From positions 1 to 39,048 of the forward strand of contig JAJVIP010000014.1 in assembly GCA_022072025.1 (NCBI GenBank): a DNA stretch of 39,048 nt, read 5' to 3'. Shown here piece by piece: positions 1 to 15,000 of the stretch. Below the pieces are notes generated by a model, which saw nothing but the letters and a program-made list of their open reading frames with translations, searched no databases and was not told where the DNA came from. Both the position numbers and the translations under genes were made by a program. The stretch comes from Elusimicrobiota bacterium. Lineage in GTDB: Bacteria; Elusimicrobiota; Elusimicrobia; F11. Each line of letters opens with the position of its first letter. Position 1 is the stretch's first letter.

Positions 1-3000
1 CAATTCTACGACCCAGCGACGTCGAGAACGAACCCGAACTTCAGCATCGTGGAGCCTGGGAACTCGGCGTGGTTCACGGCGGACACGAGCGATGCCTATG
101 TGAATTGGAGCGCGACGTTCACCTGGACGAACGGGATCGAATACGCGGTGCAAGCGCGGACGGTGGACAAGGCGGGGAACGTGTCGACGATTGTGTATTC
201 GACGTTTACCTATGACACGGACGCGCCGGAATCGTTTGTGAGCTTGCCATCAAGCAGCCCGATCAAAGGGTTGGTGCTGGTGAGCGGAACGGCGTCGGAC
301 GGCGGAACAGTGACGAACCTGGAGGTGGCGATCCAGAACAAAGCGACGGGGCTGTGGTTTGACGGAGCGGGATTCACGGGCGGATCGACGTTGTGGCAAG
401 CGAGGTCGTCGTTGGGCGGAAGCGCGCCGCACGAATGGACGTACACGGTCTTGAACAACACGCATTTAAGGACGGGGACGAGCTACTACATTATTACGAA
501 AGCCTATGACGATTCCGGGAATGAGGAAACGGACACGGCGAGCGGATCGCATACCTTTATGTATGACATTAATGTGCCGACGGCGACGATCCAAGTGCCG
601 GTGCAGAACGCGTACTACCGAGGCGGTCAGATCACGACGATAGCGGGAACAGCGGAAGATTTGGTGAGCACGGTGAAGACCTTGTCGTTGTACATCCAGA
701 GAGCGGACGGTCAGTACTGGCAGGACGTTGAGACGCCGGCGGACGGGTTTGGGGTGTGGGGAGGCGGGGCGACGGCGATCAATGTGTCGACGGCGAACTT
801 GCCGAACTGGAGTTATGTGTTGGGCAACGAGACGCAGATCTGGCTGCACAACCAGACGTACCGGATGTGGATCAAGGCGTTGGACGTGCCGGGCAATGAG
901 CAGACGTCGTATGTGGCGGGGACGTCTTCGAACACGTTCGTCTATGACACGCAATTTGCGACGTCGGTGGTGGTGGTGCCTGTGGCGAGCGAGTACTACA
1001 ACGCGACGACGAAGCCGTTGACGGTGGTGTCCGGGACGGCGATTGATGAGACGTTGGGATCCCGAGTGCAGAGCGTGGGGTACTCGATCAAGGAGAGCGT
1101 GAGCGGACTGTACTGGGACGTGAACACCTCCACGTTCAACTCAGGAACCGAATTGTTCAATGCGATGGCATTCACGAACCCGGACGTATGGACCTCCACG
1201 CGACCGACCTTGCAAGACGGCTTGGCGTATCAGGTGAGGATGAGAGCGACGGACAAAGCGGGGAACCAAGAGCCGCTTCGGACAGCGACGGCGTTTACGT
1301 ATGACGTGTCATCGCCGACGGCGCGGATCACGAGGCCGGCGGCGGACTCGCAGGTGTCGAGTTTGCCGTTCATCTCCGGGACGGTGAGCGACAACACGGG
1401 AACGGCGGGCGTTCAAACGGTTGAGTTGGCGATCTACGTGGACACCGGAGCGTGGTACAACAACTCGAATGGAGCGTTCGATCAAAGCTCGGAAGCGTTC
1501 TTCACAGCGACAAGCACGAACAGCTTCACGACCTGGTTCTCAAGCAACATTCCGTTTGTGGACGGCCATGTGTACTGGATCAAAGCACGAGCGACCGACA
1601 AAGCCACCAACGTGCAGAACACGTTCGGGAACAATATCTCCACCCTGGCCTTCACGTTCGACACCAGTGCCCCGACAAGCCGTGTCACTTTCCCGGATGG
1701 GACAGAGGTTCGTTCCACCATTCCCCAAATAACGGGTACCGCTTCTGATAACAAGGTGGGGATACGTCAAGTGTTTGTTTCTATCGGTCAAGTGACAGGC
1801 GCAACCACGGATTACTTTAATGGGACCAGTTTCTCGGCTGCCACTGAATATTTCAATCTCACAAGTGGAACCAATGAATGGGTTTACAATGCCGCTATTC
1901 CCTACACCACGGGGCTCCTATATCTTTTCCGCAGTTATGCGATTGACGTGGCTTCTAACACGGAAACTGCTCTGCCAGCCCAGGTCGCAACCTATTACGA
2001 CATCACGAAACCCACCGCCACGGTCGCCGTTCCTGCCAATGCCACTTATCGATCGGAATTGAACACCTTGCAAGGAGGGGCCTATGATTTAACGGCGGGA
2101 TTGGCGGCATTGGCCTCTGGAGGAATTCAGATAAGAATTTATGAACAAGGCGGAAATTGGTGGGGCGGCAGTTCGTTTAATCAATCCGACCCGAATGCGG
2201 CTTGGACCAATGCCAATGGCGGGACACCAACCTCTTGGTCGTATACAAACGGAAGTCTGACCACTTCTCTCTTGAGCGGCACCACCTATCTTGTTCAAGT
2301 TCGCGCGAAGGACACAGCTGTTCCCGCGAACCAAGGTCCAACTTCGAATGGGACCAATTCTAATTTCACTTTGGGAGTTGATTCCAATACGGTGATTATC
2401 GATAAAGTGGCGCCAATGTCGGCGTTCATTTTGCCGACATCTGGAGCGACCACCTACTTTAACTCTCTCCCCACAATTTCTGGAACGAGTTTTGACGCCA
2501 TTTCTCAGATCACTTCCGCGGGTCAAGTGACACTCAGTATAAAAGAAATCAGCCCCGTGGCGGCCTGGTGGAATGGCGCCGCCACCTTCACCGCCACCTC
2601 TGAACAATTTCATTCGGCGAGCAGCTTATTGGCCACCAATTCCACCTGGACGTTGACTTCTCCCACGTTCCAACACGGCTACGGCTATTTGATACGGATC
2701 AAAGCCTCTGACAATGTTGTTCCCACACCCAACACCGAAGTGACACTTTCAAGCGCGGTGTTCATTTATGATGTGAAATTACCAACGGCGACCGTCACCA
2801 CTCCCGCCAATGGTTCGATCATTTCTTCACTGACGCAATTGGCCGGAACAGCCACAGATGAATTCGTCCTTACGGATGTGCGCATCACCATCAAGGACAA
2901 CACCACTGATTTGTGGTGGAATCAAGCGGGGTCGACATTCACATTGAATGATGGGGCGAAAGTGTTTTATCAAGTGACCCCTCAATCACCTGGGGTGTGG

Positions 3001-6000
3001 TCCAATTGGACCTGGACCTTTGACTCCAATAAACTCACCACAGGACGGAGTTACACTGTTCATGTTTATGCGGTGGACGCGGCCAGCAACACACAATCAG
3101 TGGCCGTCAGTGGATTCACATGGGATCTAACAGATCCCTTGTCGAATGTGGTATCGCCAGTTGACGGGGCTTTCTTGAAAGCAGGGGCGTTGGCGTTGAT
3201 TACAGGAACAGCCGATGACACCAATGATATCCAAAGCGTGGCCATTTCCATTCAACGTTTATCAGACAATCAGTGGTGGAACACCGGGATTAATGACTGG
3301 AGCGCCAGTGGAAATCCTCTTTATTTGGAAACGCTGGCCACCATTGATCCACCCGCGGGAATTCATCCTCGAGTTTGGCAACAATCAGCGGCTTTGCCGC
3401 CTGACAATAAATTGACTGCCGATACTCTCTACCGAATTCGTTCAAGAGCGACCGATGTGCCGGGCAATGTGCAGCAGTCGATTTCCAACGGGATCACGTT
3501 CCGTTATGACATCAGCGCTCCAGCGGTGGCCATACAATACCCCGCCAATAACATTCTCTATTCTGATATCCCCGTTCTCTCCGGAACCGCCCAAGACAAT
3601 TTCAATGTAAAACGGGTGGAACTCCGTTTGAGAAATGGCAGCAACGAATATTGGAACGGAGCTGCCTGGGTGGCCGGCGTCAACACTTGGATTGTGGTCA
3701 ATGGGACGTCTGCCACCAATTCGGTGGTTTCTTGGTCAACGGGCACCTTGCCCACTTGGGCCGCTCAAACCTATACCATGAATGTTCGCGCGTTGGATGA
3801 AGCCGGAAATTACACAGGCACCTATTCCACTATCACATTCACCTTCGACAACATTTCACCTATTACGGTCACCACGGGTCCCGTTTCAGGATCCACACTG
3901 CGCACCTTGGCGAGCATCCATGGAACTGTTCAAGATGGTTTGGCGCCACGTGACATCGCTGAAACTCGTCTCAAGATCTACAAAGTCACCGCTGGCACTA
4001 CGGAACATTGGAATGGCGGATCGGACGCGTGGGAAGGGCCCGAAGTTTGGAATTTGGTTTCGAATAGTCTCAACCAAGGAGGCAGTCTCTATTACTGGGA
4101 TTACAGCGATAACAACTTTACCACGCCTCCACTGACCTGGACATCAGGAACCACCTTCTATATGGTCACGCGCGCCATTGACACGGCGGGCAATGTGGGA
4201 TTGGAAAGCTCCACCAAGACATTCGTATTCGACAACACCGCTCCTGTTTCCGCACCCTCCAACCCGCTCAATGACAGAGCGTATAAGGCGTCTGATCTGG
4301 CCATTATTTCAGGAACCTCGGTGGACGCCACCTCTGCTGTTCAGAATGTCCAAATCTCGATTAAAGATGAAGATGCGGCGGGAGGAGCGAAGTATTACAA
4401 CGGGTCCACCTTCAGTGTGACGTCAGAATTTTTCTTGGATGTCACTCAGCTTTTCCCATCAAGTTGGACATATACCTCAGGCGGGCTTAGTTTTACGAAT
4501 GGCCATCACTACGTTGTGAAATCCTCCGCAGCCGATGTGGTGGGCAATGTTGAAACCCCGAGTGGAAGCAATCGTTTCTTGTTGGATGTGCAAAACCCGG
4601 TTTCCGGCGTGGTGAACCCTCCCAATGACTTTACGGGAGAGCCCACCGAAACCATTTTTGGAACAGCCAGTGACCCTGGTTTTACTTCGGGTATTTCCGG
4701 GACTGGGTCCGGTGTTAAATCGAGTTTGGGTTGGCATCAAGGGAAAGCCCAGATTTTGGTGGTGAGAGATGAAGGAACAAGTATTGGCGCGGGGCCAGTG
4801 TCATTCGGCTCATGGGGCGCTGAGGACTATTTCTGGAATGGGTCCACTTGGGTTGCCACCGGTGGAGGACAAACCTGGGTGAACGCGGACTCCATGGATA
4901 ATTTGGGGAACTGGACTTACCTGGGATTGGTCAATAATTGGATCAAAGGAAAATTCTATGTGGTCTGGGTACGAGCTGTGGATAATGCGGGGAACGTTCA
5001 GAACTCCATCACTCCAGGCCCCAAATTCCAAATCGCAGCGCCTGCCGCAAGCTTTGTCGTAACGGGCTTGACGGATTCGCAAGCGGCTGGTTTTGATCAC
5101 GATATAACGGTTGAAGCCATTGATGAAGACGGATTCCGAGCCACTGGATATCAAGGAACGGTGGTGTTCACGGCTCCCGGAGGGACGGAAACCAGCGACT
5201 CCGATGACACGGTTGATGACCTGTTTGGGTTACCCAAAAATTACACCTTCACCGGCGGCGATGCCGGAATTCACACCTTTGCGACATCGGTACGATTCCG
5301 CATGTCGGGTTCACGTCAGGTTCGAGTGGAGGATTCATTGGATCCTTCGGTATTTGGCTTACAAAACAATGTGACGGTAAATCCCACCGCTGCCGAGCGG
5401 CTGATGGTGGTTTTAACCGGCCAAAGCTATGCGCCTGGAGAAAGCCCCACGCCTGACGGGAATGGAACCATCAACTCTCCAACCCCCACCACGGCTGGGA
5501 ACACGGTGGTCGCTCAGATCAAAGTGGTCGATAAATATTGGAATGTGGTTCCTTCATCGAGTCCCACGGTTTCAGTGGTTTCTTCGGATCCCTACGACAC
5601 CGATCCGGGATCCACTGCTATTTCTGCTGGAACAGCCACGGTGAATATCACGATGACCACAGCGGGGAATCAAACTGTCACGGCTTCAGGCGCCGGTTTA
5701 CCAGGAACCTCCGACACACTCGTGATCAATCCGCGACCCGCGGATCGACTCGTGGCGGTGTTACCGGGTCAAACGCGCACACAAGGGAAATACAACGTAG
5801 CTCCTTTTGGAAAAACAGGAAGTGTGAGTCAAATTTTTGCCGGAGACTCCATGGCCGTTTCGGTTTATGGAGTGGATCAATACTTTAATTTGGATCCCGC
5901 CGCGAGCGCTGTGGTTTATGCCAATTTACCCAATGATGTATATGACGTGACGCCGTCATCTTTCTCATTGGTTTCCGGAACCACGGGATTCACATTGGTC

Positions 6001-9000
6001 CCTGTTACGGCGGGTTCCCAAGTGGTTCAAGCCACCGGCGCTGTGACCAACAACAGTTATACCTCTGAGTCGTTCACTGTTTCACCGGACACCGATACGG
6101 CGCAAGTTCGTGTTCAATTGCTTTTCTCGGGAGAAACGGCGGTTCCAGGACTGCCTCCCTATGCTCAGCAAAATGGAGGAAAGTCGGGTGCGCCTCGGGC
6201 TCAATATGCGGGCGTGGGTTCCACCGTGACCGTTCGGTTGGTGGACCGGTTCTATAACCTCATCAGTGTCGGGGCGGTTATGCCCACCATCACTTTGACA
6301 ACCAGTGACCCCAATGATGATACGTTTGCGTTTGATCCCATGGTGGTCGCTTTGGTCAATGGTGTCAAACAAACCACAATTACATTTGTGACCTCCAACA
6401 ATGCCTTCTCATCCAACACGAACCCAGCGAGAAACAACGTCGGATGGCAGGTCTCAACTGATGGTGGAGGGCTCTACACAGCAGATGTTTCTACCTGGAT
6501 TGCCACTTGGCCGCACGACATTGTGAAACTCAGATTACTGTCCTCAAACCAAGTGGCGGTTGAAGGATCGGACCCGGCTGGATCTGGAAAAACAAATTCG
6601 GGTTCTCCTGTGGGTGGAACAGCGGGATCTTCCTATTCCCTTACGGTTCAAGCGGTTGATGCCTACTGGAACCACAACAAGGGATTGGGCCCCTTGCACA
6701 ATGCCGGTTCTGGTGATGATGTGGATGTTGAGAGCAATGATCCCTACGCGCTTTTCCATGCCACGGGTCCTTTGACGTTGGGTCAAAAAGTCTATTCAAC
6801 TTTTCAACCGCGAAAAGCGCAAAGCATGAATGTGTGGGCTTATGACGTGACCAATGGCGCGGTATCCAGCCAGACAATTTCTGGCGTTACGATCAGCGCG
6901 GCGGCGGCTGAACATTTCCAAGTGATTTTGCCCGGCGAAACGCCCTTGCCAGGTTCAAATGTTCATCCCACCGGCGGAAAAACAGGAACTCCTTCTGATC
7001 AAACCGCAGGGACAGCCATCGGGGCGCCAGGAGTTGAGGTCAGATTGGTGGATGATTATTGGAACCCCATCACCACTGGCGCGCTTCCGTGGGTTACTCT
7101 GACAGCGCCAGAGGCGGTTGATACCTATGCGATATTGCCTTCGAGCAAACAGATGTCCCTGAGTGGAGGGGTCTATCGCGCGGTCTTCACCAGCACGGTG
7201 ACTCTACGAACCGCCGGCTCAGCTCTGAGTCATCGATTGCGAGCTGACGCGGAGGGCGGCGCTTATACCTTTGCCTTGTCTTCCTATTTCACCGTCCTTC
7301 CCAACACCTTGTCGCAATTACAAGTATTGATGCCGGGAGAGGTGGCGGCTCCAGGGCGCCCGGCCAACTGGCAAGGCGGAGGAGGATTGGCGGGTAAAAC
7401 AGGATCGCCCGATGAAGATGCCGATAACGGAAATGGACTCCAAGATTTTTATGCTGGAGATAGTTATAACGTGACCGTGAATGGAGTGGACAATTATTTC
7501 AATGTGGTGAGCACCGATGCGGCCATTAATCTGTTGTCCTCGGATGTCAATGGAACACCAAACAATGCCACGCCTCTATCTCGTACTCTTGTGGCGGGCA
7601 CAACTGGGTTTACCGTTGTGTTTAAAACCGCTCAAGATTCGAACGCTTCTCCAGTGACTCAAACCTTAACCGCCTCCTCGGGTGGATTAACCCCGGGGCA
7701 AACACCCAACTTGAATATTCAGGCCAATTCCTCGACGCGTCTCCAAATTTTATTAACCGGAGAAACAGCAGCGCCGGGAACCTCCATTGGAAAAACAGGC
7801 TCCATCACCTCCGCGACTGCAGGGGAGAATTATTCCATCAAAGTTCGTCTCACAGATGATTATTGGAACGCCGTCGGGAATGATTTGTCAAATGTGGGAT
7901 TAAGATTGACAACGACCGATCCCTATGACTCCCCTGAGCCCGATGATACAGCCACGATCACTCAAGGCGCCGGCAATTATGAAACAACCTATTTGCACAA
8001 GTTCCAACGACAGAGTGCGACCGGATGGTTTGTTTCCGTTTCAACCCGTTCTGGGCCCGTCTATGTTTCCACGACGGCAGGCCCTGTTCCGGTGGAGGCA
8101 GATACAAATGCTTCAAATCAGCATCATATGATTGTGGTGTTGCCAGGTGAACAATTTGAACCAGGGAAAACAAGTGCGCCTACGGGACGAACTGGAACCC
8201 CCGATTTCACGGCGGTTTTGGGTTATGCCACGCCCAAAGCAGGAGATTCCTTCCCGATCAACGTTGTCGCCGTGGATCGTTTCTACAACAAAGTCAGCGA
8301 TCCGGATAATCCGCTTGTGACAGTCTCCGCCAATGCTTATTTGTTCCCAAGCTATTCACCCTCGGCCTCCTTCACTCTTGTGGGAGGAAGCGCCACCGTG
8401 AACATGATCTTACGCAAGTCAACCAACAGCGCCTCCATCAGCGTCAATGAGGCCACATACGGAAGCGGAATCGAATACAGCACTGGGACCTCCAGCACAT
8501 TCTCCGTTAGCGCTAACAGCGCCACCAAATTACAAGTTCTACTGCCTGGCGAAACAGCGATTCCCGGCTCCTCTACTGGAAAAACGGGTCAAGCGGATTC
8601 GGATGGAAACAACAGCGCCAATGGGGATGGAATCGCTGGAAATATTGACGATTTCGTGGCAGGCGTGGCCTATCAAGTGCGCGTGCAGGCTACGGATGAT
8701 TATTTCAATTTGGTTACAGGGGCCACACCGAAAGTGACGCTCACCACCACCGATCCCTATGATCAGCCTTCTTCTCAACAACAAGATTTAATTTCAGGAG
8801 CCACAATCTATATGCAGACCTTCTTTACCGCCAATCCATCGGGATGGCAGGTCAATGTGGCGACCAGCGCTGGTATCTATCTCTCCCCAGCCACCTCTGC
8901 GAATGCTGTTGTAAGAGCCAATTCAGCGACGAAGTTGTTGGCCTTGGTTCCAGGGCAAACGCATGTGCCGGGAGATGTTTCAAATATTGGGAAATCTGGA

Positions 9001-12000
9001 TCTCCCACAGGAGCCGCGGCTGGAACCCTCTGGATTGCCACCGTAACGGTTGTGGACAATTGGTACAACACCGTGACCGGCGGCAGCGGGAACGCCATGT
9101 TTTCGACTTCTGATCCATACGATACGGAAGGAACCACGCGTACGTTGGTGAATGGAACCACCTCATTTGCAGTGCAAATGGTCCAGGTGGGCAATCAAAC
9201 CCTGAACATTTACCATCTGGAAGGAATTTATTCGACAGCCACTGTTTCGAATATTCCCATCACGGCCGGCTCTGCCAATCGAGCGCTTATTATTTTGCCA
9301 GGCGAAACCTATTTGCCGGGTAAACCCCCTTACACGATTGGATCTGGGACCGGAGGGAAAGAAACTCCGGATTCTCCTTCATCTCAAACCGCTGGAACGG
9401 CCTTCAATGTGACTGTCTATGCCACCGACGCTTACTGGAACCAAGCTGTTTCTGTGGCGACTGTCACATTGGCGGCCCCGGCGGATGTAAATCCTTCCGG
9501 AGTCGGCATCTTGCATTTGGTGGGCGGGGTCACCACCTATTCCACCACTCTTTTTAAAGCGACAGATTACAATGGGTCCACGCATACCTTCACGGCAGTT
9601 GTGTCGGGATTAACCAACCCCAACTACGAGAGTCCTGAACTGACCCTGTATCCCGACACGGTGGGTCCCAGGAAAATTCGATTGCTGTTCGCTGGCGAGA
9701 GTCGGTATCCGGGTACCACGGTCGGAAAATCAGGGACTCCTACCGGAACCGCGGGAGATGGTGATTTCGTCTCAGGTGTGTCGGCCAGCATTCGAATTGA
9801 CGCCACTGATACGTGGGGCAATATTTTGAATGTGGGGTCAACCATCACATTCACCACAGATGATCCTTATGATTCGAATGATCCGCGGAGCGTCACTTTG
9901 ACGAATGGGACCTCGACGTTCTCACACATTTTCATCACAGAGCGGACCGATGACGCCGGGGAAGCCACCACTCCTTCTCTCACCTATTCAACGGCCAGCG
10001 CCACGGGTTATGCGTCACAGTCGGTGAGTATTGGCGTCGACGATGACAACACGGTTCGCAATCTGCAGATCCTCGTTCAAGGGGAGACCGCCGTTCCAGG
10101 CAGCGGGGCATGGCCCAGTGGTGGAAAATCGGGACAACCTGATGGCAATACAGGAACGGCCCCCGTTGATAATTTTAGCGCGGGTCAAAATATCAACATC
10201 ACGGTTCGCGTGGTGGATCAATATTGGAACTTGGTTGAATCCCCCGCTGTCGGAAGCCCCTTGGTTGAATTGACGGCGACAGATCCCAATGTGAACACGC
10301 CTTTGTTGACGGGGGCGCCGATGACCAATGGCGTTCTTAATACCACTGTTCAACTGCGCACTCGAAACTTAAGTCCCGGTTGGGTCATTACGGCCACAGC
10401 GACCGGAAACGGTTTTGGGTTCAACAATGACACGTCTTCAGTGATCCCTGTGGATGCAGGCTCTTTGGCTGCGCTTCAAATATTGGTTCCAGGGGAATCG
10501 CCGACAATTGGCACGGCGACGGGCAAGACCGGAGCCCCGCAAACCCAAACCGCGGGAACACTTTTCAATATTCCCATCGGAAACATTCGCGCCGTGGATG
10601 CCTATTACAACCCGGTCTCCACCAACGGTTCGGTGGCGATAACCATGCGTGACGGGTTTGGTTCTCCTCAATCACAAGTGATCGCGTTGTCGGCCGGCGC
10701 AAATCCGGCTTTGGTTCCGATCACGTTGAAAACTTCCACGGCCACCTTTACGCCCCAGGAACTTTATGTGAGCGGTTTGGGGTTGGCCACCAGCACGTCG
10801 AGCGCGATTCCTGTGAACCCCAACACCGCGACACGGTTGCAGGTCCTCTTGCCGGGAGAGACGGCAGTTCCAGGATCTTCAATAGGAAAATCCGGAACAC
10901 CCAACGCAGTGGCGGCCGGAGATAATTATGCCGTCACTGTGAATATGACGGATAATTATTACAACGTGGTTCCACAAGCGACGCAGCCCACCGTGCGTTT
11001 GCAGACCACCGATCCTTACGCATTTGCAACTGTGGCGCCCGCCCAACAAACATTGGCGTTAAGTGGATCCGCCAGTTTCACCATGACGTTCCAACGGGCC
11101 AACAGTGCCCCGGGCTGGTTGGTGCTCGGGACCACGGTCGCCGCGTCGGCCTATTCCGTTTTCCCGGACACCTCTCCAGCGGTTGTGGTGATAGCCACGA
11201 CCACCGATCGTCTCCAATTGGTGCTGCCGGGTGAAACGGCTGTTCCTGGGTCAACGGTCGGCAATGCGCGGGGGATCAGCGGAACGCCCAATGTGGCGGT
11301 GGCGGGGCAAAACTACGTGGTGACCGTGAACTTGACGGACCGTTTCTATAATTTGAAAACGGATTTCACCCCGCAAGTTCAAGTTGAAACAACGGATCTT
11401 TATGACAATCATCCTTCCACTCGAACTTTGTTGAATGGCACCACCACCTTCACCGTTCGCTTCCACACTGCGCCGGGGCCTTGGACCATCAACGCCTCGA
11501 CGCCCGCAAGTCATTTGTCGCCGGCCTTGTCGAACTTTGTTTCGACCTCGGTCACGGTGAACCCCGGAGCGGCCACGCTGCTTCAAGTATTGCTGCCAGG
11601 TGAGACAGCGGTTCAAGGAAAACCCCCCTATGATTCTGGGGAAAATGGAGGAAAGACTGGGACGCCTGACAGCGATCTGGTAACGGGGGGCATTCAACCT
11701 TTTGTAGCGGGAAGCACCTTTAATGTGACTGTGCAGCTGGTTGATTCCTACTTCAACCGTTCGAATACCGAAAATACGTTTGTGGTCATTACCGCCAATG
11801 ATCCCTATGATGACTTCGCTTCTTTCGGACAAAAACAAACCGGAGCCGGTGGCTATCAAAATGGACAGACCGCCTTTGTGGGAGCCACCTTGGTGACCCG
11901 GAACACCAATCCTGGGTGGCAAATCACAGCTTCCACCAATACGGGTGACAATTACGCGGTGGGGAAATCCACCTGGATTCCCGTGACCTCCGGCGCTCTG

Positions 12001-15000
12001 CAACGGTTGTTGGTATTGGCGCCTGGCGAAGTCAGCGAAGAAGGCAACCCCATCGGAAAATCGGACGACGTTCCAGATACACAGGTGGCGGGAACCACGT
12101 TCACTGTCACGGTGCGAGCCGTCGACGCCAATTACAATATTGTGACCACCACGGATTCCTTGGTGGCGTTGACCTTCATCGGCAATGGGGACTCCAGCAA
12201 GGATGATCCCTTCAGTGAACCCACCCGTCCGATGGCCAAGAACCTCATCAATGGAACCACCACTTTTGACCTTTATCTTGTTACGGCGGAAAATAAGGAG
12301 ACCATCATTTTGGCCACGGCGACGGCATTAACCGATGGTGTATCGGGAAGTATTCCCATGTCCGCGGCCGTTACCGATCGGTTCCAAATTTTACTTCCCG
12401 GTGAAACGGCGGTTCCGGGTTCTTATGCGGGCAGTGCCAGAGGATTCCAAGGGGTTCCAGATGTGGACGCGAACAACGGCAATGGAATTCAGAATTTTGT
12501 GGCGGGCACGCCTTTCAACGTCCAAATTCGGGCCACCGACGCCTATTGGAACAAAACCACGGCAACACCCGTCAATATGACACTCGTGTCCTCGGATCCA
12601 AATGATTTGAACGACCCCTTATCGGTGGGACTCACCGCTGGAGCGACCACGGTGGCGTGGACGTTGAATACGTCCAATTCGACCGGGTGGACGCTCACGG
12701 TGGATGATGGGCCCGCCGCCTTTACCGCTTTTACCTCGACGTGGGTACCTACCGACCCAGGAACGGCCATCAAACTTCAAATCCTGTTACCGGGTGAGAC
12801 AGCCGCGCCAGGAACTTCGACAGGGAAAACCGGATCTCCCACCTCGTGGATGGCGGGTGTGTCGAGCCGCGTGGTGGTGAATGTGGTGGACAACAATTGG
12901 AATATCGTGCCCACCGCCAGTTTATCGGTTCGGCTCTCCAACAACACCGACCTTTTCTCTTCGACTCAGACCTTGCCGTTGGTTAACGGGACCACCACCT
13001 TTAACTTTGTTCTTTATACCGCCACAGCTGCAACCACATTCACCGCGCAGAGAACGAGTGGTCAGGCCTTGGCCAGTCCAACAGCGACATCAGCCAGTTT
13101 GTTGGTAAACCCCAATACCGCCACGCAGTTACAAGTATTGGTTCCAGGCGAATCGCCGGTACCAGGCAAACCTCCTTACAATGGAACGGGTGGACGATCC
13201 GGGTCGCCAGATTATGATGGAAATGCAGGAAACGGTCAGACGTCTTTCCCTGCGGGAGTTTCATTTAATGTGACTGTTCGGGCGGTCGATAATTATTACA
13301 ACCTGGTTCAACCCAATACGAAGGTTCAATTAACCACGGAGGATCCCTTTGATCCCACTCCGGCCGCGCAATCATTAACGGCCGGCGCGACAGTATTTTC
13401 CCTTTATATGCACACGGCCAATGAGGCGCCGGGCTGGACCATCACGGCTTCCACCGCTTCCGATTCCGCCACCAACCTGCTGTCCAATACCTCGCCCATC
13501 GTTCCTGTGACGTTTGGTGCAGCCGCAAAATTGCAACTTCTTTTCCCTGGAGAAACCGCGGTGCCAGGGTCGACGGCCAATGGGACAAAAGGAAAAACCG
13601 GATCGCCGTCCGACGCGACTGCGGGTGTCCGATATGACTTTGATGTTCGCTTAACAGACGCCTTCTACAATGTTGTCACGGATATCAGTATGCCAACGGT
13701 GGGAATTACCTCCACAGATCCTTACGACGATGAAGCTTCCTATTTCGGAGGAAATCCTCAATCACTTGATCCAGGAACAGGCAGCGCCACCGTCGGGGCT
13801 TACTTTAATACGAGCTCCAGTTGGACAGTGACGGTGACCGATGATCCCTATACAAATCTCTATCAAAACGATACTTCGACCTGGGTGTTTGTGCACCCAG
13901 CGGGGCCGGCCCGTTTCTTGGTGGTGTTGCCGGGTGAAACCCATACTCCGGGCAAGTTGACAGTGCCCTTGGGAAAAACAGGAACTCCAAATACCCAAAC
14001 AGCGGGAGAGGGCGTCACCACCACATTCTTGGTGGTCGATAATTACTTCAACTTGGTCAGCACCTCGCAAAACCCGGTCACCATCACAACAGATGACCCC
14101 TATGACACAAATCCAGGTAATTATGCGTTGACAGGCGGATCATTGACGATCAGCAGCGTCAATCTTCGGGTGGCGCGTTCTGCGACGACGGTGAGCATCA
14201 CCGATGCCGATTCGAATGGGCCCAGCTTGGGAAGTGCTTCATCGGCTTCGTTTGCGGTGGCGCCTTCAACCCCCAGTAAATTGCAATTGGTATTGCCGGG
14301 TGAAAGCGCGCAGCCAGGGAACGGGGCTCTTGCTCGCGGAGTGACAGGAACCCCGAATGCCACGCAGGCGGGTGTCAATATTCCGATCCAAGTTCGCATC
14401 ACGGATAATTTCTGGAATTTGGCTCTTGCCTCAAGCACGGTTCGCCTCACCTCCAGTGATCCATTTGATCAATCAACAGGTCCTTGGGTGGGGCAGGGAA
14501 TCGATCCGTATGACTTCTCGGTGACCAACGGTTCAGGAACCTTTAACTTCCCGCTGATTACTTTGAGCACCACCACAGGGTGGAATTTCATGGCGTCTGA
14601 CTTGGACGACAACAATTCTCCCAATCCGCTGCGGTTCTCGAATTTCACCTCTTCCACGGTGGTGGTCAACCCCGGCGTCTCAAGCAAATTGATCACGGTT
14701 TTACCCGGTGAAACGGTGTTTTCTGGCGGGGCCAATGGCAAATCGGGTTCGGCTTCGACCATAACGGCCGGGGTCGAATTTGATGTGAGAGTGTATGTGG
14801 CGGATGTGTTCAATAATATTGTCACCGTGCCTCCGGCCAGCAGTGGCGCCAATACGGCCGACCTTCAAATATCGATAGAAAACAACACCGACCCCTACGC
14901 GACGATTGTGCAATCGACAAAATCAGTGACGGCCTCATCCGGTTTCGCCCTGTTCCAAATGACAATGGTTAAAGCAGGCACCCACACCATCGCCGGAGAT

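Noticed and set aside
210-1199. Several long minus-strand open frames (for example 466-954)
   Set aside because: They mirror the GCG/ACG-rich codons of the giant gene, which remove stops on the opposite strand. No ribosome binding sites or recognisable protein features.
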